A DNA stretch of 64,000 nucleotides from Bacteroidales bacterium. GTDB lineage: Bacteria; Bacteroidota; Bacteroidia; Bacteroidales; ML635J-15. The notes beneath the pieces are model-generated. The model did not search any database. It had not been told where the DNA came from and saw only the letters and a list, made by a program, of their open reading frames with translations. The translations under genes and the position numbers were made by a program. Below are positions 24,597 to 29,559 of the stretch, in pieces. Each line of letters opens with the position of its first letter. Within the stretch, counting starts at the first letter, position 1. The stretch spans positions 1 through 64,000 of the forward strand of contig JAFZRE010000019.1 in the NCBI GenBank assembly GCA_017620015.1, given 5' to 3'.

Positions 24597-26176
24597 ATCC
24601 ATTTAGTGGATTGGGCAGAATCGTTACAGGGGATAGGTTTGTCGGAAGACAAGAAAAACTCAATACAATAAAGCAAAGAGTATTGGGAAAAGAATATTCC
24701 AACATTGCTGTTATCGGACTTCCTAAAATTGGAAAATCCAGCTTGGTTTGGGAATGTCTAATGCAAAATAGAGAGTCTTTAGCTACCGATAAGACTATAG
24801 TATTTTATTATCAAATAGGCAGTACTCGTAACTCCTTTGATTTTTTTAAGAAAATGGTCATAAAGACAGATGAAGAGTTCTCCGAACAATTCGATGATGA
24901 CAAATACAAAGAATTTGCACTACCAATAATTAAAGAAATAAAAGAAACAACATCAATAGAAGATCTAACAGAATATGTGGAACAATATTTCAGGAAAATA
25001 CGTAGGTGGGGATATAAAGTAATTGCTATTTTAGATGAATTTGATCGTGCTCAAGACATTTTTGAACTTGCAGATTTTCAAGAATTGCGAGAAATCTCAT
25101 ACGAACCTGAAACAAAAATATGTCTTGTAACTTGTTCAAGGAAAACATTATCCGAAATTGAGAACAAAACCAAAGATGGTAAATTGTCAAATTTTGCTAG
25201 GATTTTTACTGATTGTCCATTGCAAATGTTTACTCAAGAAGATGTTATGGAATATTGGAAGAGAGTATCTCATGTTTTCCCAACAAACAATGAGCACAAA
25301 GAACTTGTTGAATTCCTAGTTGGATCCCATCCTTGGCTAATGGATGTTGTTAATGATTATTATTATTGTCACAAAGATGAAAGTCAAGAAGAAAAATTAA
25401 ATGGCGTAAAACTATCCCTAATGCAGGCTTTGGATGAGATGGTTTCCACGCTCGAAAAAGAAAATCTCTTAAATGCTGCAATCCAATTGGTTGTTGGCCC
25501 ATTTTATGATGTTCAAACTATTCAAATAGAAAAACTTTTGTCATATGGATTTATTAAGATAGTCCCAATCGACCAAAAGAAAAACCTTTTTAACGGAAAT
25601 AAAATGGGGGCTATAATTGGTGATAATAGTTATGTGTGTTTTTCTGATTTTTCCACTTTAGATTTATATAGAAGATATTATGCAGATATACCATATGTAG
25701 GAATATGGAGCGAAACAGAAAATGAGTTGCGAGCACTAATTAAGACCTATTTGTCAGAAAGATATTCTGATAATTGGGAGAACGACATGCAGCTATTCCT
25801 TACAAATAACTTGCCGTTTAGGGGCTTTAATGTTAATACATGGTCTCAAAACGTACAACAATTAAAGGATAATATGAACAATATGATTTCAACTTTTCCA
25901 ACAATGAGAGGAAATCATATAATTGATTTTACTTTAACCTCACAAATTTTTAATATCTTTATCAAGTGGGATTGGGGTTGGTTTGGCAATGTTTTCCAAG
26001 GTCTTAAACAAGACTGGTATGACAAGTTTGATCATCTCACAAAAGTAAGAAATCCGGTAGCACATAATAATCCCGGAAACATAAAAGCAGAGATGGAACT
26101 AGCAAGAACTTATTGCATACAAATACATCAATGTATAACAAACTGGCTAGAGACGCATCCAACCGCAACAAGTTAA
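24578..26176 (+). CDS. STAND-type ATPase with C-terminal HEPN domain
   Basis: 532 residues, overlapping the preceding gene by 19 bases. It opens with FVGRQEKLNTIK, the typical lead-in of AAA_16/STAND NTPases. Walker A is VIGLPKIGKSSLVW (about 46-58) and Walker B VIAILDEFDRAQ (about 148-158), with a sensor-like LVTCSRKTL. The C-terminal 130 residues are helical and contain KVRNPVAHN near residue 490. This is the R-x4-H signature of HEPN ribonucleases, here in a Swt1-like setting. The likely mode is NTPase-gated RNA cleavage during infection, with the large upstream protein as sensor. Domain calls are good; the defence role is inferred. Confidence 0.8.
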   Translation: MATETLNPFSGLGRIVTGDRFVGRQEKLNTIKQRVLGKEYSNIAVIGLPKIGKSSLVWECLMQNRESLATDKTIVFYYQIGSTRNSFDFFKKMVIKTDEEFSEQFDDDKYKEFALPIIKEIKETTSIEDLTEYVEQYFRKIRRWGYKVIAILDEFDRAQDIFELADFQELREISYEPETKICLVTCSRKTLSEIENKTKDGKLSNFARIFTDCPLQMFTQEDVMEYWKRVSHVFPTNNEHKELVEFLVGSHPWLMDVVNDYYYCHKDESQEEKLNGVKLSLMQALDEMVSTLEKENLLNAAIQLVVGPFYDVQTIQIEKLLSYGFIKIVPIDQKKNLFNGNKMGAIIGDNSYVCFSDFSTLDLYRRYYADIPYVGIWSETENELRALIKTYLSERYSDNWENDMQLFLTNNLPFRGFNVNTWSQNVQQLKDNMNNMISTFPTMRGNHIIDFTLTSQIFNIFIKWDWGWFGNVFQGLKQDWYDKFDHLTKVRNPVAHNNPGNIKAEMELARTYCIQIHQCITNWLETHPTATS

Positions 26177-26182
26177 TAATAG

Positions 26183-26208
26183 AAAAACGTCTTTGAAAAA
26201 GGCGTTTC
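26183..26208 (+). terminator. Terminator of the STAND operon
   Basis: AAACGTCTTT, loop, AAGGCGTTT: nine pairs including one G-T, directly behind the HEPN gene. The T-run is weak. Confidence 0.5.
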
Positions 26209-26677
26209 AGAGATTCTATACTTAGTGATATTACTATGCAGAAATCATAGCAAACTATCTTAAGTAGAATTCTTATAAAAGAACACACTTGTAATCAATA
26301 AGGCAAATTAATAACATTAAGTGACGATTAGAAAATTTCTTATATAATTGTAAAAGCATATATTATTATAGGTATAGGCTACAAACGGCAAATGGGCATT
26401 CGCCGTAGAGAAATGTGCCGCAGAAGTTCGGAACTGGGAATCCCGATCCGAAAAAATTGATTTCCACTACCCAATCACACGCAAAAATTGGTGCAAAAAT
26501 TCCTGTTTTTGCTAAATCCTTGTTTGTGCGTCCATATAGTTTATGTTGAAGATTTTGTATTTTGTAGTAAATATTTCTGTGTTAGTATAACACACGGAAA
26601 TTATTGCTATTTTTGCTTGCCAATCAAAAACAAACCTGTACTTTTGCGCCAGTGAAATTTATGAAAAAAAAACAATT
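26209..26677. other. Gene-free stretch before the peptide array
   Basis: No ORF is supported. A decayed stretch with ACGGC..GCCGT and GGGAATCCC hairpins (26386-26455) is followed by the array promoter region. The 7-bp inverted repeat TGTGTTA-gta-TAACACA (26578-26594) may be an operator. Confidence 0.5.
26578..26646 (+). promoter_or_regulatory. Promoter region of the peptide array
   Basis: Operator-like TGTGTTA/TAACACA (26578-26594), then TATTTTTG at about 26609-26616 and TACTTTTG (26639-26646). The last two fit the -7 consensus. The second has TTTG 23 bases upstream as a -33 box. The first leader ORF starts at 26678. Confidence 0.5.
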
Positions 26678-26715
26678 ATGAAAAACAAATCTAGTAATAC
26701 TTTGAATTCGTATCC

Positions 26716-26774
26716 GTCCGTAAATCTCGTCTGCGGGCAAACCGGATTGAAGTTTTGGTATGAGGGTGGCGAGA
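26716..26774 (+). ncRNA. Pseudoknot leader L1
   Basis: Helix A: GTCCGTA (26716-26722) with TGCGGGC (26732-26738). Two-base loop AA. Helix B: TCTCGTC (26725-26731) with GGCGAGA (26768-26774). The third loop contains ACCGGA/TTTGGT pairs. It lies 28 bases before the start of peptide 1. Helix B has a different sequence from L4-L6 but the same 7 bp. Confidence 0.75.
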
Positions 26775-26801
26775 GAGTGTTAAACGAAAAGATGAAGCAT
26801 T

Positions 26802-26885
26802 ATGACAGCATTTCTGAAGATACTGGCTTGTATTGCGACGATTGCTTCCGCTATCATAAAGATAATGAAAGCCGTACACAGCTAG
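26802..26885 (+). CDS. Small membrane peptide P1 (27 residues)
   Basis: The first peptide of the array. Almost the whole chain is one hydrophobic helix (FLKILACIATIASAIIKI) ending in KAVHS. It resembles P3/P4: M-x-x-F-(L/I)-K-(I/V)-L, a beta-branched core, then II and a Val close to the end. It is read in a different frame from the long leader ORF that begins at 26678. Its likely place is the inner membrane. Small peptides of this design are often type I toxins; that is inference. Confidence 0.6.
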   Translation: MTAFLKILACIATIASAIIKIMKAVHS

Positions 26886-26904
26886 TCGCTGAGCCGAGAC
26901 TCTT

Positions 26905-26960
26905 GTCCGCAAAGTCAACCTGTGGGCAGAACCAAGAAAATTGGTGTGAAGGTGGTTGGC
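26905..26960 (+). ncRNA. Pseudoknot leader L2
   Basis: Helix A: GTCCGCA (26905-26911) with TGTGGGC (26921-26927). AA loop. Helix B: GTCAACC (26914-26920) with GGTTGGC (26954-26960). An internal hairpin ACCAA/TTGGT lies in the third loop. Compared with L4, both strands of both helices have changed together (A-T for G-C, C-G for T-G). Confidence 0.8.
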
Positions 26961-26992
26961 GAGTATTAACCGCAAAAACGAAAGGAGATAGT

Positions 26993-27136
26993 ATGAAGGG
27001 AAACGGATGGAACAACTTCAGCACAGCTCTTTCTGTTCTCGTTGCTGCAGGAACAATCGCCAGCACCGTGTTGACTACAGTCAACGACGTGCGCGAAGCA
27101 AAGCAGAGACGCGAAGAGCAGGACAAGCAGAAGTAG
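26993..27136 (+). CDS. Small membrane peptide P2 (47 residues)
   Basis: The start at 26993 follows AAAGGAG by seven bases. A short polar N-terminus (MKGNGWNNF) precedes one membrane helix (ALSVLVAAGTIASTVL) and a highly charged coiled tail (REAKQRREEQDKQK). P6 (27947) is its homologue: KG-x4-F-x2-AL, then A-x-GT(I/L), VL, and a Lys/Gln/Glu tail. The leader L2 lies directly upstream and element E1 directly downstream. Confidence 0.7.
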   Translation: MKGNGWNNFSTALSVLVAAGTIASTVLTTVNDVREAKQRREEQDKQK

Positions 27137-27157
27137 TGTAGGGAACTGCAAAGCTTA

Positions 27158-27236
27158 GTGACGAATAACGGAGGTGGAAGGCCTCCACAGGTTTAACCCT
27201 GGTCCGGTCGCTAAAAACGACCGGCCACAAAAAATG
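27158..27236 (+). ncRNA. Structured element E, copy 1
   Basis: GGAGGTGGAAGGCCTCCAC (overlapping palindromes), CAGG-tttaac-CCTG, then CCGGTCG (27204-27210) with CGACCGG (27218-27224). Copy 2 at 28130-28204 keeps the last stem with CGGCCGG, a G-C/G-T exchange. Each copy lies between a P2/P6-type gene and a leader ORF. Confidence 0.65.
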
Positions 27237-27264
27237 AAAAAGCAATATGAGGAGCAAACCAATT

Positions 27265-27399
27265 ATGAAAAATAAATCAGGCAAAACATCGGAAACAAAG
27301 TCTGCAAACCTCGTCTGCGGGCAAAACCAAGGAACTTGGTGTGGTGGTGACGAGGAATTGTTTAACCAAAAACGGAGGACGATATGGGTACGTTTATAA
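27265..27399 (+). CDS. Leader ORF overlapping peptide P3
   Basis: 44 codons starting with MKNKSGKT, preceded by GAGGAG at a good distance. It spans pseudoknot L3 and stops 16 bases inside P3, in another frame. Passage of ribosomes would unfold L3 and bring them to the P3 start, like the mok/hok arrangement. It may itself have no function as a protein. Confidence 0.45.
   Translation: MKNKSGKTSETKSANLVCGQNQGTWCGGDEELFNQKRRTIWVRL
27300..27355 (+). ncRNA. Pseudoknot leader L3
   Basis: Helix A: GTCTGCA (27300-27306) with TGCGGGC (27316-27322). AA loop. Helix B: CCTCGTC (27309-27315) with GACGAGG (27349-27355), a perfect 7 bp with a sequence unlike L4-L6. The internal hairpin is ACCAAG/CTTGGT. 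Confidence 0.8.
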
Positions 27400-27467
27400 A
27401 GGTGCTGACTGTTGTCGTTACGGTTGTTACCACCATCATCGAGGTGTGCGACACCGTACGCAAGTAA
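27384..27467 (+). CDS. Small membrane peptide P3 (27 residues)
   Basis: The start at 27384 follows CGGAGGACGAT, a strong ribosome-binding site. The chain is hydrophobic with beta-branched residues (VLTVVVTVVTTIIEV) and ends in CDTVRK. The 185-bp unit that contains it is repeated directly behind (P4). It is related to P1 by its order of F-x-K-x-L, core and II. Confidence 0.7.
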   Translation: MGTFIKVLTVVVTVVTTIIEVCDTVRK

Positions 27468-27483
27468 GCGAAACGGGACGCGT

Positions 27484-27538
27484 GTCCGTAAAGCCAGCCT
27501 GCGGGCAAAACCAAGAAATTTGTGTGAAGGTGGCTGGC
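27484..27538 (+). ncRNA. Pseudoknot leader L4
   Basis: Helix A: GTCCGTA (27484-27490) with TGCGGGC (27500-27506). AA loop. Helix B: GCCAGCC (27493-27499) with GGCTGGC (27532-27538). The internal hairpin here is weakened (TTTGT instead of TTGGT). Confidence 0.8.
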
Positions 27539-27568
27539 AAGTACTAACCCCAAAAAGCGGAGGACGAT

Positions 27569-27652
27569 ATGGGTACGTTTATAAAGGTGCTGACTGTTGT
27601 CGTTACGGTTGCTACCACCATCATCGAGGTGTGCGACACCGTACGCAAGTAG
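27569..27652 (+). CDS. Small membrane peptide P4 (27 residues)
   Basis: The tandem copy of P3, with one conservative substitution (Val to Ala in the core) and the same ribosome-binding site, CGGAGGACGAT. Keeping an open frame and the ribosome-binding site after duplication speaks for selection or for a very recent copy. Confidence 0.7.
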   Translation: MGTFIKVLTVVVTVATTIIEVCDTVRK

Positions 27653-27668
27653 GCGAAACGGGACGCGT

Positions 27669-27723
27669 GTCCGTAAAGCCAGCCTGCGGGCAAAACCAAG
27701 AAATTGGTGAGAAGGTGGCTGGC
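27669..27723 (+). ncRNA. Pseudoknot leader L5
   Basis: Helix A: GTCCGTA (27669-27675) with TGCGGGC (27685-27691). AA loop. Helix B: GCCAGCC (27678-27684) with GGCTGGC (27717-27723). The internal hairpin is ACCAA-GAAA-TTGGT, a GNRA-type tetraloop. Confidence 0.8.
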
Positions 27724-27753
27724 AAGTACTAACCCTAAAAAAAAGGAGGCAAT

Positions 27754-27846
27754 ATGGTCCTACTGCTGTTAGGCTTGCTTTTGGGTGCCAATGTGGTCAT
27801 AATCACAATTGAGGCCTACAAGGCAATCAAAAGCAACCGCCAATAG
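27754..27846 (+). CDS. Small membrane peptide P5 (30 residues)
   Basis: The start at 27754 follows AAAGGAGG. The chain is a leucine-rich helix (VLLLLGLLLGANVVIITI) with a basic end (KAIKSNRQ). It shares no clear identity with P1-P4 but has the same design and the same leader. The unit therefore carries different peptides behind a common RNA. Confidence 0.65.
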   Translation: MVLLLLGLLLGANVVIITIEAYKAIKSNRQ

Positions 27847-27862
27847 TGGAGCTGGAAAGCTG

Positions 27863-27917
27863 ACCCGTAAAGCCAACCTGCGGGCAAAACCAAGAAATTG
27901 GTGTGAAGGTGGCTGGC
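27863..27917 (+). ncRNA. Pseudoknot leader L6
   Basis: Helix A: CCCGTA (27864-27869) with TGCGGG (27879-27884). AA loop. Helix B: GCCAACC (27872-27878) with GGCTGGC (27911-27917), with one A-C mismatch. The internal hairpin is ACCAA-GAAA-TTGGT. Confidence 0.75.
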
Positions 27918-27946
27918 GAGTACTAACCCCAAAAAAAGGAGGTTGT

Positions 27947-28108
27947 ATGACAGACAAAGGCTTTGAGCGATTAGGCTTTGCCCTGGCTGGAATAGCCGCT
28001 GTTGGTACACTCGTTGCTGGAGTGCTTGATATGGTTCATGAGCACGAAAGTTGGAAGACTCAGCAGCAACTGAGAGAACAGCAGAGAGCCGAGCAGCAGG
28101 ACGAGTAG
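27947..28108 (+). CDS. Small membrane peptide P6 (53 residues)
   Basis: The start at 27947 follows AAAGGAGG. After MTDKGFERLGF comes one membrane helix (ALAGIAAVGTLVAGVL) and then a long charged/glutamine-rich tail (TQQQLREQQRAEQQDE) that may form a coiled coil. It is homologous to P2, and like P2 it is followed by element E. Confidence 0.7.
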   Translation: MTDKGFERLGFALAGIAAVGTLVAGVLDMVHEHESWKTQQQLREQQRAEQQDE

Positions 28109-28129
28109 CCTAAGCTGCTACGCAGAGAG

Positions 28130-28204
28130 GTGAATAACGGAGGTGGAAGGCCTCCACAGGTTTAACCCTGGTCCGGTCGCCAACAACGGCCGGCCGCAAA
28201 AAGT
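28130..28204 (+). ncRNA. Structured element E, copy 2
   Basis: The same order as copy 1 (27158-27236): TGAATAACGGAGGTGGAAGG, then CAGG/CCTG, then CCGGTCG with CGGCCGG. It lies between P6 and the leader ORF of P7. Confidence 0.65.
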
Positions 28205-28209
28205 GAATT

Positions 28210-28266
28210 ATGAAAGAGAGTGAAAACAATAGTGTTAAACTTAAAAATTTGGTAATATGGGCTTGA
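28210..28266 (+). CDS. Leader ORF overlapping peptide P7
   Basis: 18 codons (MKESENNSVKLKNLVIWA) that stop 10 bases inside P7 in a different frame. Together with 26678 and 27265 this is the third leader ORF starting right behind the array promoter or an E element, which suggests a common coupling device. Confidence 0.4.
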   Translation: MKESENNSVKLKNLVIWA

Positions 28267-28403
28267 GAAGATACATTAAGGTAATCAAGTGGCAAACAAC
28301 AATTTTGCGTGACCCATACAACCCTGTAAGGGATTTCAGGGAAAGAATGGTCGCACTGTTCTCGGATGACGATGAGCAGGTCAAAAAAACGGAGAGAAAG
28401 TAA
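28257..28403 (+). CDS. Small basic protein P7 (48 residues)
   Basis: Unlike P1-P6 this one is amphipathic and polar (MGLRRYIKVIKWQTTILRDP, later FRERMVALFSDDDEQ and a Lys-rich end). It has no clear membrane helix. No pseudoknot leader precedes it; element E2 and a short overlapping ORF do. It could be a partner or immunity peptide. The function is not recognised. Confidence 0.5.
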   Translation: MGLRRYIKVIKWQTTILRDPYNPVRDFRERMVALFSDDDEQVKKTERK

Positions 28404-28432
28404 CGGAGTATTAACCTTAAAATATATCGACT

Positions 28433-28504
28433 ATGATACATCCAAACGAAGATTTTGAGAAGGCGTTGCGAGACACAATGAAGCATTTAGGAGACAAAAA
28501 GTAG
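28433..28504 (+). CDS. Small ORF P8 (23 residues)
   Basis: A short polar ORF (MIHPNEDFEKALRDTMKHLG plus DKK), 29 bases behind P7. It is preceded by GGAGTATTAACCTTAAAA, similar to the block before the other peptide genes. Its reality rests on that context only. Confidence 0.35.
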   Translation: MIHPNEDFEKALRDTMKHLGDKK

Positions 28505-28532
28505 CAACAAGTAGCAGAGGCTTGGCATTTAT

Positions 28533-28596
28533 CAAGTGTAATAACAAGGATGGTGCTTAACAAATTAATCTTCAAGTTGCCATCCTGCCACACTTG
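28533..28596 (+). ncRNA. Structured leader of the 118-residue membrane protein gene
   Basis: CAAGTGT (28533-28539) pairs with ACACTTG (28590-28596). Inside, GGATGG (28548-28553) pairs with CCATCC (28580-28585). No T-run follows, so it is more a leader structure than a terminator. The gene starts at 28660. Confidence 0.5.
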
Positions 28597-28659
28597 TAGG
28601 AAGGAAAACAAGCAGACAGAGAATTTGAAAGTATTTAACAACATTAAAACAGATAGGAT

Positions 28660-29016
28660 ATGAAGACAGTTTACACACAAGAAGAATTAGCAAGTGCAAT
28701 AAACAACGGAGAAAAGCACATCTTGGCAAAGGGTTCCATTGCAGAGACCTTGCAGAGCAAGAATAGGCGCAAAACTGTTGCAAAGGTTGGTGGCATAGCG
28801 CTAGCGTTAGGTGGAATCATCGCTGCGCCATTCACAGGTGGTGCATCGTTGTTAGGTCTTGGTGCATCATGTCTCACAGCAGGAGCATTAACAATAACTA
28901 CCGCAGAACTCGCAATAATTTGCGGGACAAGTATCGCATTGTATGGCATACACAAGAATCGTCAAGTAAAAATGAAGTACAATGGAGACGGAACTGTCGA
29001 AATAGATGTAGAATAA
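28660..29016 (+). CDS. Glycine-rich membrane protein of unknown function
   Basis: 118 residues. A short N-terminal domain (YTQEELASAINNGEKHILAKG) is followed by two hydrophobic glycine-rich stretches (VGGIALALGGIIAAPFTGG, LGLGASCLTAGALTITTAEL to IALYGI) and a polar end (KMKYNGDGTVEIDVE). This is the layout of a small pore-like or hairpin membrane protein. No family name comes to mind. It lies directly behind the peptide array and before a DUF1232 gene. Confidence 0.7.
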   Translation: MKTVYTQEELASAINNGEKHILAKGSIAETLQSKNRRKTVAKVGGIALALGGIIAAPFTGGASLLGLGASCLTAGALTITTAELAIICGTSIALYGIHKNRQVKMKYNGDGTVEIDVE

Positions 29017-29039
29017 AAAATCATAACAAACTTTCAAAC

Positions 29040-29073
29040 TGCCAGTTCTTGGCAATCCTATGCAATACATTTG
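29040..29073 (+). promoter_or_regulatory. Shared-type promoter (copy 2)
   Basis: TGCCAGTTCTTGGCA (29040-29054), 11 bases, then TACATTTG (29066-29073). It faces the DUF1232 gene at 29100. Confidence 0.65.
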
Positions 29074-29099
29074 CGCTGTATAACTAAAAAACAAAGATT

Positions 29100-29417
29100 A
29101 TGACCAGAGAAACAGAAACTTTATCAAGGGAAAAGAGTGTTTCGCCACACGCAGGCGCGTGGCTTTGGATTGCGATAGCCGTATTGTATTCAATTGCACC
29201 GCTGGACTTCGTTCCAGATGTCCTTCCACCATACGGCTGGGTGGACGATATACTTGTAGTGGCAATAAGCATCATCAACCTTGTCCAGTCGTACCTGATG
29301 CCGAAAAACGAAGCACTTGCAAAGATTATTAAGCGCATCAAGTGGATAGTGATAGGACTCGCACCATTGGTTGTCATTGCGCTTGCTGTTGTTATAGTGT
29401 GTGAAAAGTTATTTTAA
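29100..29417 (+). CDS. DUF1232 (YkvA-type) membrane protein
   Basis: 105 residues. IAVLYSIAPLDFVPDVLPPYGWVDDILVV is the DUF1232 signature (about 28-56). A second helix (IVIGLAPLVVIALAVVIVCE) ends the chain. YkvA-type proteins are small membrane proteins of unknown role. The close paralogue at 31217 shares this signature and the same promoter type. Confidence 0.85.
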   Translation: MTRETETLSREKSVSPHAGAWLWIAIAVLYSIAPLDFVPDVLPPYGWVDDILVVAISIINLVQSYLMPKNEALAKIIKRIKWIVIGLAPLVVIALAVVIVCEKLF

Positions 29418-29485
29418 AAATAGTTGCATATCCTTCACTTTCAATTTTTTTGATTTTTTCTATACCACATTTCAATAATAAATAA

Positions 29486-29547
29486 TATTTTTGCATTGTC
29501 AATCAAATTGCAACAGCTGTTACAGTAACGGCGGTTGCAATTGTAAA
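29486..29547 (+). promoter_or_regulatory. Promoter and large palindrome upstream of the ATPase-DUF234 gene
   Basis: TATTTTTG (29486-29493), followed by a nearly perfect inverted repeat at 29505-29540 (ATTGCAAC..GTTGCAAT outside, CTGTTAC-A-GTAACGG inside). The right half is repeated directly behind the gene at 30867-30899. Confidence 0.55.
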
Positions 29548-29559
29548 ATATTGTAAATT

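Larger units (their letters stand above)
26678..27136 (+). other. Long leader ORF running through L1, P1 and L2 into P2
   Basis: The ATG at 26678 opens 152 codons that pass P1 in another frame and end in frame with peptide P2. Its N-terminus, MKNKSSNT, matches the leader ORF at 27265 (MKNKSGKT). Both encode NLVCGQ where the pseudoknot lies. Either ribosomes reading this ORF remodel the pseudoknots, or a fused long form of P2 is made. Confidence 0.4.
27384..27750 (+). repeat. 185-bp tandem duplication containing P3/P4 and L4/L5
   Basis: The peptide gene plus the following leader occurs twice with a period of 185 bases. There are only a few differences, such as a Val/Ala change and TAA/TAG stops. 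This indicates recent duplication of a whole leader-peptide unit. Confidence 0.85.

Noticed and set aside
27341..27732. Longer open frames crossing the 185-bp repeats
   Set aside because: They read through ribosome-binding sites and pseudoknots in other frames, and their products are low-complexity. The short peptides fit the ribosome-binding sites much better.
26716..27917. HDV-like self-cleaving ribozymes
   Set aside because: The helix order recalls HDV P1/P2 with an inserted P4, but the P3 hairpin and the catalytic C context between the strands are absent in all six copies.
26716..27917. Known riboswitch (preQ1-II or SAM-II type pseudoknot)
   Set aside because: The geometry is similar, but no metabolic gene follows, copies occur six times in tandem, and I see no match to the conserved cores I remember. 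A covariance search would decide.
26716..27917. Type III toxin-antitoxin RNA repeats (ToxI-like)
   Set aside because: ToxI repeats are contiguous and precede one protein toxin of about 170 residues. Here every repeat is separated by its own small ORF and no ToxN-like gene is present.
26716..28200. Integron attC array
   Set aside because: There are no paired GTTRRRY/RYYYAAC cores at unit borders and no integrase gene in the window.
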